Source: Winogradskyella tangerina (GTDB lineage: Bacteria > Bacteroidota > Bacteroidia > Flavobacteriales > Flavobacteriaceae). Taken from it: a DNA stretch of 64,000 nt. Where the stretch lies: NCBI RefSeq assembly GCF_003260205.1, contig NZ_QERF01000002.1, forward strand, positions 186,001-250,000, given 5' to 3'. The notes under the pieces are model-generated. The model was not told the DNA's origin. It did no database searches and was given only the letters and a program-made list of their open reading frames with translations. A program made the translations under genes and the position numbers. Positions 45,374-54,625 of the stretch are shown here, piece by piece. Within the stretch, counting starts at the first letter, position 1. Each line of letters starts with the position of its first letter.

Positions 45374-45401
45374 AGAGCACCTACTTAAAAAGAGGTGCTC
45401 T
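45374..45401 (-). terminator. orphan hairpin, terminator-like on the minus strand
   Basis: AGAGCACCT / AGGTGCTCT perfect 9-bp stem with a 10-base loop, followed on the minus strand by TTTT. It lies upstream of ltaE rather than after a gene, so it could be a leader attenuator or the end of an unseen small RNA. Confidence 0.45.
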
Positions 45402-45483
45402 AAATGCTATCAGTTAATTTTAATTACTAAACAGAACGTTAGTTTTAACTTAATCAAATATAAAATAGATAGATTGTAAGCTA

Positions 45484-45499
45484 CTTAACATATGTTAAG
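45484..45499. promoter_or_regulatory. 16-base perfect palindrome, candidate operator
   Basis: CTTAACATATGTTAAG is a perfect inverted repeat, about 150 bases upstream of the second WWSETP lipoprotein. The size fits a dimeric regulator's site. Confidence 0.4.
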
Positions 45500-45646
45500 C
45501 ACTTATTTAAATTTTAAATGATTATAACAAATAATTGATTAAATCTTACATATGGTCTATAAAATCAACCCTTAAAAAGAAATAGCACTAAGGGTAAATT
45601 TATTTTTATACCTTTAAGATTGCTATTAACATATTATCATATTAAA

Positions 45647-46825
45647 ATGAGAACAAAATTATTAATGCTTCTAGGAATATGCTTTATATTCTTTACTTGT
45701 CAAACTGAACCCATTGAAACCGATACCAATTCAGAAACTGAATTAAACGCGCGAAAGAAAAAGAAAAAGAAGAAAAATCATGATAACGATAATGCTGATT
45801 ATAGAGAATGTATTATCATAGATGCAGATAGATCTCCGTACGGGGCACAACAACCAACTTCTAATTTCTGGTGGTCTGAAACACCAGCTGGAGACGATTA
45901 CTTTGTTGCTGATACTTATTTTTCGCAAGATGCAAATAATACTTTAGTTTTTAGAGAGTATGACAATGGAACTGCCAACATATTAGGCACCACGGTAAGC
46001 GGAACATGTATCGTTACAGTAGATGTATGGCTACGCGATAAGAAAACCTGGTCAGAGTGGCAAGCACTGGGTGGAGGTCATAAAAAAGAAGGGACTGCAG
46101 GTAATGCTTCAAATTCTGAGGACATGCATTTTTATGTTATTGATAATGAAAGAAGTTCAATTTCAGCATCAGGTGGAGATTGTGTACAGGAAGGGGATTT
46201 TGGACTTGAACAAAGACCAGACCCGAATGATCCGAACACTCCAAATTACGGCGCCCACATTGGTATTGGTGGCGCAAACTTTGATTCTGATTTAACTGCC
46301 ATAGGTCTAAGTACATGGGGTTGGTTAACTAATCCTGATACTGGTGAACGATTATGGTTAATCGACTTTAATTTTAAAATTGAATGTCCAAACCCAAGCT
46401 TAGGTGGTTGCGAAACTGCATTCGCCAAAGGAAACTCTGAAAACGACCATGCTTGCTTTAGTGAAGGAGGATTTAGTAGATGGGGATGGAATATTGGTCC
46501 TATTTCAGAAGGAACTTACACATATGATGTTTACGCAGCTGCTGGTCAGTGCAACATTAATAATGGGGCGCTCGTAGGAACTGTAACCATAGAATACATT
46601 AATGGTTCTGTGTCTGCTACCTATAATTTGTTAGATGGTTATGTAATTCAGGAAGAACATTTATATGCTGGCTCCACAGTTTACCCAGTAAAAAGGAATG
46701 GTAGATATACCGTTGCACCAGGACAATATTACGTAGAACAGCCGTTATCTGGTGATATTTATGTTATTGCACATTCAGTTGTTTGCGATGACGACGATGA
46801 TGATGATGGTGGTGGCGCATTTTAA
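45647..46825 (+). CDS. lipoprotein with duplicated unknown module, copy 2
   Basis: The ATG at 45647 gives a 392-residue lipoprotein (MRTKLLMLLGICFIFFTC, Cys 18); an upstream TTG would extend it into the promoter. After the lipid anchor come seven Lys in a row, then from about residue 55 to 250 the module shared with the 40803 protein: DADRSPYGAQQPTSNFWWSE, EWQALGGGHKKEGTAGNASN, QRPDPNDPNTPNYGAH. The C-terminal domain (FSRWGWNIGPISEGTYTYDVYAA onward) differs from copy 1 and ends with a run of Asp (DDDDDDDGGG). No named family recognised. Terminated by a strong hairpin shared with the convergent protease gene. Confidence 0.8.
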   Translation: MRTKLLMLLGICFIFFTCQTEPIETDTNSETELNARKKKKKKKNHDNDNADYRECIIIDADRSPYGAQQPTSNFWWSETPAGDDYFVADTYFSQDANNTLVFREYDNGTANILGTTVSGTCIVTVDVWLRDKKTWSEWQALGGGHKKEGTAGNASNSEDMHFYVIDNERSSISASGGDCVQEGDFGLEQRPDPNDPNTPNYGAHIGIGGANFDSDLTAIGLSTWGWLTNPDTGERLWLIDFNFKIECPNPSLGGCETAFAKGNSENDHACFSEGGFSRWGWNIGPISEGTYTYDVYAAAGQCNINNGALVGTVTIEYINGSVSATYNLLDGYVIQEEHLYAGSTVYPVKRNGRYTVAPGQYYVEQPLSGDIYVIAHSVVCDDDDDDDGGGAF

Positions 46826-46836
46826 TACTAATATTA

Positions 46837-46862
46837 AAACCCTAAGTTTGAGCTTAGGGTTT
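46837..46862. terminator. bidirectional hairpin terminator
   Basis: AAACCCTAAG / CTTAGGGTTT perfect 10-bp stem with a 6-base loop, between convergent genes. Confidence 0.85.
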
Positions 46863-46867
46863 TTTAT

Positions 46868-49267
46868 TTAGTTATCGTAATTACAAATATCGCTTCCTAT
46901 AGTAGAACCGTCCGGTATTTTTGGCGACACATTTATTTTGAATTTTTCTGGATGCTCAAAAAACGTTTTGATCATTATTCCATATTGAATACTCATGGCA
47001 TCTTTTTTCAAAAACTTTTGGGACAACTCTAATAAGGTTTTGTTCGCAATTGCTTTTGTTTGTAGATAGCTTTCGTTATTTACAGCCAAATTCATAATGT
47101 ATTTTAATACGTTTGCATTGATCTGATGCTGAATTTCACTGAGATAGGTATCCGTTTGAACTTTATGAAATGAGACTTCCAGTAATTCTGAAATAAGATC
47201 TTCAAGTCCTATCTGGCTTTCATCGAGTCCTTTTTGTAAAACTAAGCGATTGGCACGCTGCGGATGAAGCAAATATCTCAATGTCATATCACTAGCGGTA
47301 TTTGCTACGCTTAAAGGATCGAATGCTACTCCAGTTTTACCCTTGAAAGATTCTCGTGATCTGTAGTACCCATTCGCTCTAGGCGGAAATAACCCTAGCT
47401 TATCTTTAGGAATGGCCAAAGTTTGGGCATCTAATGTCTTAAGTATGGCTTTCAGTGTTTCATTCTGAAGCTTTACATCAATAGGGTTCGTTGTAATTTG
47501 TCCGTCACCTTTGACGGCATAATTATAATCCAATCCACCAACAACTTTCGTTGCAGCCTCAACCTGATAACGATGGAAAAAATACAGAGGCACAAACACA
47601 TCCTCTAATACTGAATAGGGCTCGTAACTTTTGATATTATCCTTTGAAAAATTGGCCATAGCCAATTGGCGCACTTCTAATACGCTATTGAGCTCATCAG
47701 CTGCACTTCTTCCGTTATCCCACAAGTGTGCTAGGGCATGTGCGCCGCCAGCAGCTCTGGCGTCAGAATCTGTAATGAATCGTAGGCCATCATCTTGTGC
47801 TTTTTTCAAAATACCATTTAAAGCGTCTCTTTCGTTTGTTTTCTTGTCAAATTCAGAATAGCTATAGGCAACTGTGACTTTATCCCATTCACCAATACCA
47901 GTATCGTAGGCATCACTGAAATCTACTTTTCCGTTTTCAAAAGTAATTTGAGGATGTGGATAGTCCATTACTGAAGCTCTATTATTTGTGCTTGCAGCAA
48001 AATTATGACTGAATCCGAGCGTATGACCAACTTCATGTGCACTTAACTGACGAATTCTTGCTAAGGCCATTTCTAACATAGGTTGATAATTATCATCTCT
48101 TTCGGCAAAGGGTTGATTCATCAAAGCTTGAGCAATCATGAAGTCCTGACGAATGCGCAAACTTCCTAAGCTCACATGCCCTTTTATAATTTCACCAGTT
48201 CTTGGATCAACTACACTACCGCCATAACTCCAGCCACGTGTAGAACGATGAACCCATTGTATAACGTTATATCTACAATCCATTGGATCTGCGTCCATAG
48301 GGAGCATTTCTACCTGAAAAGCATCCTTAAAACCGATAGCTTCATAGGCTTCATTCCACCAACGCGCACCATCGAGTAAGGCCGACCTCACTGGCTCTGG
48401 AGTACCAGGATCTAAATAGTAAATAATAGGTTCTTTGGCTTCACTTTTAGCACGACCAGGATTTTTCTTTTCCAAACGATGTCTAATGATAAAACGCTTT
48501 GTAATGCTTTCCTGAATAGGCGTTGCGTAGTCCATGTAAGACATCGAAATAGCGCCGCTTCTAGGATCGAAAACACGTGGTTTGTAATTATCATCTGGTA
48601 ACTCCACAAACGAGTGATGCTGAATCACAGTAACTAATGACGAGGTCGGTGTTACACTGCGTAAATTTCTCCCAGTAGGTTGTCCTTTGAACGTCAGTAA
48701 TGCTTCAAATTCTACATTTTTCGGGAAGGCCTTCGTGCGTTCTAAAGCCAGTGCACTTTTTGAAGCATCTATTTTGTAAGTTCCCTCTTTACTACTTTTT
48801 AGACGATTAGAAACACCATGAGCATCTTGCATTAAGAATGGCGTCATATCTACAATGAATTCACCTTTATCCTCTGAAAGGATTTTAAAACCAAATAAAA
48901 CAGATTTGGCAAAAGCCTGTTCAATACTCTTTCGTTCTAATTCATTATCTGTATTAGCACGGTATTTTAAATTTGGTTGAATAAGCAATAATTTATTTCC
49001 TGCTCTTTCAAAATAAACCACGCGATCACTACCTAATTGACCGCGATCTAAACCTATATCATTACTTCCCACGCCAGAAGCTAAAGAATTAACGTAAAGA
49101 AATTCCTGATTTAAATTCTTAACTTTCAGATAGATTTTATCTGTAGATGCTTCATAATAAAAGTCGAAAAAACCCTCGTAAACCTGAAGGTCCTTTTTAT
49201 CTAATATTTGTGCATTGATTGAGAAACTTGCCAAAAGAATGAGGGAAAGTAGAAGACGTTTTTTCAT
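46868..49267 (-). CDS. secreted zinc metalloprotease, DUF5117/DUF4953 type
   Basis: From the ATG at 49267 (MKKRLLLSLILLASFSINAQ, a clear signal peptide) a protein of 799 residues. The upstream in-frame ATG adds a non-signal N-terminus and is rejected. The layout is that of Bacteroidota zinc-dependent metalloproteases: an N-terminal DUF5118/DUF5117 beta region (LYVNSLASGVGSNDIGLDRG), YLDPGTPEPVRSALLDGARW, and a catalytic DUF4953 domain with HEVGHTLGFSHNF followed by SVMDYPHP, the metzincin-type HExxHxxGxxH with a Met turn. Periplasmic or surface; substrate unknown. Confidence 0.9.
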   Translation of the reverse strand: MKKRLLLSLILLASFSINAQILDKKDLQVYEGFFDFYYEASTDKIYLKVKNLNQEFLYVNSLASGVGSNDIGLDRGQLGSDRVVYFERAGNKLLLIQPNLKYRANTDNELERKSIEQAFAKSVLFGFKILSEDKGEFIVDMTPFLMQDAHGVSNRLKSSKEGTYKIDASKSALALERTKAFPKNVEFEALLTFKGQPTGRNLRSVTPTSSLVTVIQHHSFVELPDDNYKPRVFDPRSGAISMSYMDYATPIQESITKRFIIRHRLEKKNPGRAKSEAKEPIIYYLDPGTPEPVRSALLDGARWWNEAYEAIGFKDAFQVEMLPMDADPMDCRYNVIQWVHRSTRGWSYGGSVVDPRTGEIIKGHVSLGSLRIRQDFMIAQALMNQPFAERDDNYQPMLEMALARIRQLSAHEVGHTLGFSHNFAASTNNRASVMDYPHPQITFENGKVDFSDAYDTGIGEWDKVTVAYSYSEFDKKTNERDALNGILKKAQDDGLRFITDSDARAAGGAHALAHLWDNGRSAADELNSVLEVRQLAMANFSKDNIKSYEPYSVLEDVFVPLYFFHRYQVEAATKVVGGLDYNYAVKGDGQITTNPIDVKLQNETLKAILKTLDAQTLAIPKDKLGLFPPRANGYYRSRESFKGKTGVAFDPLSVANTASDMTLRYLLHPQRANRLVLQKGLDESQIGLEDLISELLEVSFHKVQTDTYLSEIQHQINANVLKYIMNLAVNNESYLQTKAIANKTLLELSQKFLKKDAMSIQYGIMIKTFFEHPEKFKINVSPKIPDGSTIGSDICNYDN

Positions 49268-49344
49268 TTTCAGAATTTTGATGGATAAAGCTACGGAATT
49301 TCTAAAAAACCGATTCAAAATTATGCGACTTTAATATGACCTAT

Positions 49345-49352
49345 TATATTTG
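49345..49352 (+). promoter_or_regulatory. -7 promoter box for prfB
   Basis: TATATTTG matches TAnnTTTG, 18 bases upstream of the prfB ATG at 49371. Confidence 0.5.
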
Positions 49353-49370
49353 CAGAAATTCAACTTATTT

Positions 49371-50481
49371 ATGATTACTTCAGATCAAATAAAAGATCTT
49401 AATACCCGTCTAGACGCACTTAGACAGTATCTTTGACTTAGATGCTAAACTCATAGAAATTGCTAACGAAGAAGAGCAAACTTTCGACCCAAACTTTTGG
49501 AATGACTCAAAAAAAGCAGAGCAGGTTATGCGCTCAATCCGGGAGAAAAAAAGCTGGGTCAACGACTTTAACGCTGCCAATACACTCTACGAAGATTTAG
49601 AGGTTATATACGAGTTTTACAAGGAAGACGAGGCTACCATGGAGAACGTCGAAGCACGTTTTGAAAAAGCTGTGAATGCCATTGAAAAACTTGAATTCAA
49701 AAATATGTTATCCGAGGAAGGCGATAGTCTCAGTGCCGTTTTACAAATTACGGCTGGTGCCGGAGGAACCGAATCTTGTGATTGGGCAAGTATGTTGATG
49801 CGTATGTACTTAATGTATGCTGAGAAAAGCGGTTTTAAAGTGAAGGAACTTAACCATCAGGAAGGTGATGTCGCCGGTATAAAAACCGTGACCCTCGAAA
49901 TTGAAGGCGATTATGCTTTTGGCTGGCTTAAAGGCGAAAATGGTGTTCACCGTTTGGTGCGAATTTCACCATTTGATAGTAATGCCAAGCGCCATACAAG
50001 TTTTGCCTCGGTTTATGTTTATCCACTAGTTGATGATTCTATAGAAATTGAGATCAACCCAGCAGATATAGAGATTACTACGGCCCGATCTAGCGGTGCT
50101 GGTGGGCAAAATGTAAATAAAGTAGAAACCAAAGTGCAATTATTGCATAAACCAACTGGAATTCAAATTCAATGTTCTGAGACGCGTTCGCAACACGATA
50201 ACCGTGCGCGCGCCCTTCAAATGTTGAAATCGCAATTGTACGAAATAGAACTTCAGAAGCAAATGGCACAGCGTGATGATATCGAAGCTAGTAAAATGAA
50301 AATTGAATGGGGAAGCCAGATCAGAAACTATGTTATGCATCCGTATAAATTGGTGAAAGACGTTCGTTCAGCTCACGAAACTGGTAATGTTGATGCTGTG
50401 ATGGATGGTGATTTAGAACCCTTTTTGAAGGCTTATCTGATGATGATGGGACAGCAAGAAGAAAATACAGGAAAACTATAG
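49371..50481 (+). CDS. prfB: peptide chain release factor 2, with programmed +1 frameshift
   Basis: RF2 releases nascent chains at UGA and UAA. The first frame starts at 49371 ([11 protein letters not shown]) and runs 21 codons to a TGA at 49434; after a +1 shift at TAT CTT TGA C the second frame goes on from GAC at 49435 to 50481, giving about 369 residues. The tripeptide motif SPF ([10 protein letters not shown]) and the catalytic GGQ ([10 protein letters not shown]) identify RF2. The frameshift is autoregulatory: low RF2 lets the ribosome pause on UGA and shift. It is followed at once by a HAD phosphatase gene. Confidence 0.95.
49428..49437 (+). promoter_or_regulatory. prfB programmed frameshift site
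   Basis: TATCTTTGAC is the canonical CUU-UGA-C slippery stop. Unlike in many bacteria, the bases before it (TTAGACAG) carry no good Shine-Dalgarno stimulator, in line with the weak use of such pairing in Bacteroidota. Confidence 0.85.
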
Positions 50482-51102
50482 ATGAAAACAATAGACACCA
50501 TAATATTTGATTTGGGCGGTGTTTTGATCGACTGGAATCCTGAGTACGTTTATTTAGATGTATTTAATGGCGACCGCGAAAAAATGCAGTGGTTTTTTGA
50601 TAATATCTGTACATCGGATTGGAATGAAAATCAAGATGCTGGTTACCCTATGCAGAAAGCAACTGAGGAACGTATTGCGTTATTTCCTGAATATGAAGAA
50701 CTTATTAGAATGTATTATGGTCGATGGGTAGAAATGTTAGGTGATGCCATTGACGATACCGTTTCTATTTTGAAACAATTTGTAGAACATCCTGATTATA
50801 AGGTCGTGGCACTTACAAACTGGAGTCATGAGACCTTTCCTATTGCGTTGGACAAGTTTGAATTTTTACACTGGTTTGAAGGAATTATTGTTTCAGGCGA
50901 AGAAAAAACCAGAAAACCATTTAAAGAAATTTATCAACTTACACTAGATCGATTCCATATAAAAGCAGAAAATTCTGTGTTCATTGATGATAATTTGAGA
51001 AATGTAAAGGCTGCTGAAAATTTAGGCATTAATGGCATACATTTTGAATCACCTCAACAGTTGAAACAACAATTAATGCATTTAGATATACACTTAAAAT
51101 GA
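50482..51102 (+). CDS. HAD-family phosphatase, YihX-like
   Basis: A 206-residue HAD hydrolase: FDLGGVLIDWNPEYVY carries the motif I region with the nucleophile Asp (DxxGV type), motif II is in VALTNWS, the Lys of motif III in EEKTRKPFKEIY, and the acids of motif IV in FIDDNLRN. The cap is the small helical type. The subgroup contains haloacid dehalogenase-like and sugar-phosphate phosphatases such as YihX. It begins directly after the prfB stop and overlaps the ArsC-like gene by four bases, so it is cotranscribed with both. Confidence 0.9.
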   Translation: MKTIDTIIFDLGGVLIDWNPEYVYLDVFNGDREKMQWFFDNICTSDWNENQDAGYPMQKATEERIALFPEYEELIRMYYGRWVEMLGDAIDDTVSILKQFVEHPDYKVVALTNWSHETFPIALDKFEFLHWFEGIIVSGEEKTRKPFKEIYQLTLDRFHIKAENSVFIDDNLRNVKAAENLGINGIHFESPQQLKQQLMHLDIHLK

Positions 51103-51440
51103 TTAAAATTTATCATAATCCAAGATGCCGGAAATCGAGAGAAGGCCTTGCTACTGTAGAGGCTTCAGGACAACCATTTGAAATTATAAAATACCTCGAT
51201 CAACCAGTATCTCAAGAAGAATTAACAGAAATAATTACTAAATTAGGCATAGAACCAATAAACTTAGTGCGTAAGAATGAAGCCATTTGGAAGTCGGATT
51301 TTAAAGGTAAAAAGCTTTCAAATGAAGCTATAATCGAAGCTATGGTGATGCATCCTAAGTTAATTGAGCGACCTATAGTTATTAATGGTAAAGATGCCGT
51401 AATCGGAAGACCAGCAGACAACATATTAAATATTATTTAA
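51099..51440 (+). CDS. ArsC/Spx-family reductase-like protein
   Basis: A 113-residue thioredoxin-fold protein of the ArsC family: IYHNPRCRKSREGL (with the single catalytic Cys 10 and no CxxC), EIIKYLDQPVSQEEL, LVRKNEAIW, and the ERPIVINGKDAVIGRP end that carries the arsenate-reductase Arg. It is of the glutaredoxin-dependent arsenate reductase (ArsC/YffB) type. Without an ars operon nearby, its substrate is uncertain. It starts within the stop of the HAD gene. Confidence 0.9.
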   Translation: MIKIYHNPRCRKSREGLATVEASGQPFEIIKYLDQPVSQEELTEIITKLGIEPINLVRKNEAIWKSDFKGKKLSNEAIIEAMVMHPKLIERPIVINGKDAVIGRPADNILNII

Positions 51441-51441
51441 A

Positions 51442-51921
51442 ATGAAAAAGACTTTTTTGATCGTATTTGCCCTTTTCATAGGCTTCAATACATATAGTCA
51501 GATAAGAAGAGACCGTAACAGAATACCTCAGACCAATACGCAACCTTCAGATGCAGATATCGCTAAAAAGGAACGTGAAATGGAAGAGCGTAAAATGGAA
51601 TTCATCAATAACTTCCTCACTACTCTAGAAGCTGATGAATTTCAGAAGGAAATAACCAAACAATACATAAGTAGCTTTTTTGACGAGAAGGTGAAAATAA
51701 TTCAAACGAGATACGAGCGCAGTTTTGACCGTGAGGAAGCTCTTAAAAAACTAGAAGACACACACTTCAAAGACTTAGAAGAACTCATTTCTGAATCTGA
51801 TATGACCAAGATCAAAGAGATGATTAAGGGAAATTTTGACGAGAAAGAGACCAAAAAGAAAAAGAAGAAAAGGAAAAAGAAGAAGAAAAAGGATAAGGAT
51901 AATGAAGAGGATAATCGGTAG
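51442..51921 (+). CDS. secreted protein with Lys-rich tail
   Basis: A 159-residue protein with a signal peptide (MKKTFLIVFALFIGFNTYSQ), a helical central part with charged heptads (DEFQKEITKQYISSFFDEKV, then EEALKKLEDTHFKDLEELI) and a C-terminal tail of alternating Lys and acidic residues (KETKKKKKKRKKKKKKDKDN). No named family. The tail could bind anionic surface polymers. It begins one base after the ArsC-like stop, so it may belong to the prfB transcript. Confidence 0.75.
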   Translation: MKKTFLIVFALFIGFNTYSQIRRDRNRIPQTNTQPSDADIAKKEREMEERKMEFINNFLTTLEADEFQKEITKQYISSFFDEKVKIIQTRYERSFDREEALKKLEDTHFKDLEELISESDMTKIKEMIKGNFDEKETKKKKKKRKKKKKKDKDNEEDNR

Positions 51922-51944
51922 TTAGCTATAAGTAGCAAGTTATA

Positions 51945-51965
51945 AGTTGGAAGTTGGAAGTTGGA
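51945..51965. repeat. 7-bp tandem repeat (AGTTGGA)x3
   Basis: Three perfect copies of AGTTGGA followed by AGTT, preceded by a similar AAGTTATA. The non-coding stretch 51922-52131 is otherwise plain. Such short repeats can vary in copy number. Confidence 0.8.
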
Positions 51966-52094
51966 AGTTTACTGCCCTATTATGTCTTCATACAGTGTTT
52001 TTAAATTCATACCGAATAGTAATCTTGAATACCAGAATTGACAATCCTAATCTTGCTTTAACATAAGATTAACCAAAGTCGCCGCAAGTAAAAG

Positions 52095-52102
52095 TAATTT
52101 TG
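52095..52102 (+). promoter_or_regulatory. -7 promoter box for the TonB receptor gene
   Basis: TAATTTTG matches TAnnTTTG, 29 bases upstream of the GTG start at 52132. Confidence 0.5.
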
Positions 52103-52131
52103 CGCATCCAAAAGCACAAACACTCTAACCT

Positions 52132-54615
52132 GTGAAACGACTTTTTTTATACACCATTTGTTTTTCAATACTTAGCACTACCCTAGCCTTTGCTCAAAAA
52201 GAGGTCAAGGTCGAAGGAAAAGTCATTGAAGAAGGATCAAATATTCCACTCGAATACGCTACTATTACTTTCAAAAATGCTACAGACAACACGGTTGTAA
52301 CAGGTGGTATTACTGATACAGAAGGAAAGTTCAGTATCACCGTTCCCGCAGGAAATTATAATATCGCTGTTGAATATATTTCCTATAAATCAAAAACATA
52401 CGACAATAAAGCTATCACTGACAATATTAATTTAGGAACGGTAAGTTTAGCCTTGGATATAGAATCTCTTGAAGAGGTAGAAATTATTGCTGAGACTACT
52501 ACAGTAGATATTAGACTCGACAAAAAGATATATAATGTCGGAAAGGACCTTACTGTACGTGGAGGAACCGTTAGCGATGTTTTAGACAATGTACCTTCTG
52601 TATCTGTTGATGTCGAAGGAAACGTGGCCTTGCGAGGTAATGGTGATGTGAGAATTCTAATTAACGGAAAGCCATCTGGACTTGTAGGATTAAATTCAAC
52701 AGATGCTTTGCGTCAATTGCCAGCTGAAGCCATCGAGCGTGTAGAAGTCATCACCTCTCCATCTGCTCGATATGATGCCGAAGGCTCTGCTGGGATCTTG
52801 AATATAATTTTAAGACGAAGTAAACTTCAAGGTCTTAATGGTGCAATCACAATCAATGGTGGTTATCCGTTACAAGCCGGGGTTTCAGGAAACATTAATT
52901 ACAGAACAGGCGATGTCAATATTTTTAATACCACAAATTATAATTATCGTGAGGCTCCTGGAAATTCGCTTACTGAAACGGAATTTTTTAACGGCGACGA
53001 TCCAAGTACTTTCTTGTTCGAAGACCGCGAATTCGATAGAACCAGAAAAGGCTATAGCACAAATACAGGAATTGAATGGTATGTAAATGAAAGTAGTTCT
53101 ATCACTGCTACTTTGGTTTATAGAGATAGTGATAACGAAAGTGATGCGTTTAACCGTACACGCGAGTTCGACTCAGACTTCAACCTTCTAGATACCACGA
53201 TTCGTCGTGACCCAGAACTCGAAGATGATCGTACGGTTCAGTATTCTTTGAGTTACGACAAGCAGTTCAATGAAAATAGTCAACATAAATTTACCTTCGA
53301 TTTTCAGTATGAAGACAGTAATGAGCTAGAACGTTCATTAATTAACCAGAATAACTTTGATGTTGAAAATGTGGTTACGGACGAAAACCAAACTCGAATG
53401 TTACTACAAGCAGATTACGTGCAGCCAATCAATGAAACCGGACAATTTGAAATCGGTTATCGTGGTGAATTCTTTGATTTGCTTACAGATTATTTAGTAG
53501 AATTTAGACTAAACCCTGAAGATCCTTTTGAGGTGAATACCAATTTGAGCAACGTTTTGGATTTTACGCAACAGGTAAATGCATTTTATACACAATACGG
53601 AAATAAGATTGGTGAACGATTTTCGTACTTGTTAGGACTTCGATATGAAGGCACCAGAATAACTATTAACCAAATCACTAGTGGTGATTTTGATAAGAAG
53701 GATTACCACCAATTATTCCCAACGGTCAACCTGGCTTTCGAACTTTCTGAGGACGAAAATATAACATTAGGATATAACCGTCGTGTAAGACGTCCACGTT
53801 CACGATTCATTAATCCTTTTCCTTCAAGAAGTAGTGCCACTAACCTATTTCAAGGAAATCCAGATTTAGATCCAAGTACATCTAGTGCATTCGATTTAGG
53901 TTATTTCAAAAAGATGGGGAAACTGACATTTAACGGTTCAGTATATTTCCAAAGAGCTAAAGAGGCTTTTAATTTTGTGGCTTTAGAAACTGATAATTTC
54001 TACATATTCGAAACCAATCAAACCGTAAATATTAATGATCCAGATTTTGATCAGTTGAATGAGGATTTTGATTTGGTTCCTGTCATTCAACGCACACCGA
54101 TTAATCTAGCGACTAACGATAGATTTGGAGCTGAATTTACACTTACCTATCGTCCAAATAAAAAATGGAATCTCAATGGTAATTTTAATCTTTTCAATTC
54201 TAGTACGAGAGGTGATTTTGAAGGTCAAAATTTTGATGCTGATAATTTAAGTTGGTTTGTTAGATTAAATAATAAATACACTCTACCAGGTGAAATAGAC
54301 TGGCAAACGCGCTTATTTTATCGCGGTCCGAGTGAAACAGCCCAGAGCCGAAACCAAGGGATATTTTCAATGGATCTTGCATTTAGTAAAGACCTTTTCA
54401 AAGATAAAGCATCTATAGCCTTTAATGTTAGAGATGTTTTTAATTCTCGTAAGCGTCGTTCAGATAACTTTACTAATACATTTGAAAGTTATAGCGAATT
54501 TCAATGGCGTGTACGTTCATTTAATTTAGCGTTTACATACCGTTTCAATCAACAAAAGAAACGTGAACGTGATGGTCGTGGTAACGGTGGTGAAGACTTT
54601 GAATTTGAAGGATAA
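52132..54615 (+). CDS. TonB-dependent receptor, outer-membrane beta-barrel family
   Basis: An 827-residue outer-membrane receptor from a GTG start (signal MKRLFLYTICFSILSTTLAFAQ); no nearer ATG fits. A CarboxypepD-like regulatory domain comes first (EVKVEGKVIEEGSNIPLEYATI, about residues 24-110), then a plug domain (GGTVSDVLDNVPSVSVDVEG, LINGKPSGLVG, ERVEVITSPSARYDAEGSAGILNI) and a 22-strand-type barrel. The C-terminus (KKRERDGRGNGGEDFEFEG) is basic then acidic. No SusD partner is next to it, so the substrate is not a typical polysaccharide; siderophores or peptides are possible. Confidence 0.92.
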   Translation: MKRLFLYTICFSILSTTLAFAQKEVKVEGKVIEEGSNIPLEYATITFKNATDNTVVTGGITDTEGKFSITVPAGNYNIAVEYISYKSKTYDNKAITDNINLGTVSLALDIESLEEVEIIAETTTVDIRLDKKIYNVGKDLTVRGGTVSDVLDNVPSVSVDVEGNVALRGNGDVRILINGKPSGLVGLNSTDALRQLPAEAIERVEVITSPSARYDAEGSAGILNIILRRSKLQGLNGAITINGGYPLQAGVSGNINYRTGDVNIFNTTNYNYREAPGNSLTETEFFNGDDPSTFLFEDREFDRTRKGYSTNTGIEWYVNESSSITATLVYRDSDNESDAFNRTREFDSDFNLLDTTIRRDPELEDDRTVQYSLSYDKQFNENSQHKFTFDFQYEDSNELERSLINQNNFDVENVVTDENQTRMLLQADYVQPINETGQFEIGYRGEFFDLLTDYLVEFRLNPEDPFEVNTNLSNVLDFTQQVNAFYTQYGNKIGERFSYLLGLRYEGTRITINQITSGDFDKKDYHQLFPTVNLAFELSEDENITLGYNRRVRRPRSRFINPFPSRSSATNLFQGNPDLDPSTSSAFDLGYFKKMGKLTFNGSVYFQRAKEAFNFVALETDNFYIFETNQTVNINDPDFDQLNEDFDLVPVIQRTPINLATNDRFGAEFTLTYRPNKKWNLNGNFNLFNSSTRGDFEGQNFDADNLSWFVRLNNKYTLPGEIDWQTRLFYRGPSETAQSRNQGIFSMDLAFSKDLFKDKASIAFNVRDVFNSRKRRSDNFTNTFESYSEFQWRVRSFNLAFTYRFNQQKKRERDGRGNGGEDFEFEG

Positions 54616-54625
54616 TTTACAGCTT

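Larger units (their letters stand above)
45276..45646. other. long divergent intergenic region upstream of ltaE and the second WWSETP lipoprotein
   Basis: About 370 bases with no convincing reading frame. It holds a terminator-like hairpin (45374-45401), a perfect 16-base palindrome CTTAACATATGTTAAG (45484-45499), a weaker CCCTTA...TAAGGG inverted pair (45569-45594), the -7-like TACCTTTA (45609-45616), and the shared TGCTATTAAC just before the lipoprotein start. Confidence 0.6.

Noticed and set aside
47250..47263. A third TTGGCACGCT (47249-47260) as a sigma-54 promoter
   Set aside because: It is within the metalloprotease coding region and lacks a TTG at the -12 spacing.
49371..49436. prfB taken as two pieces or a pseudogene because of the in-frame TGA
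   Set aside because: The stop lies in the canonical frameshift site and both frames match RF2.
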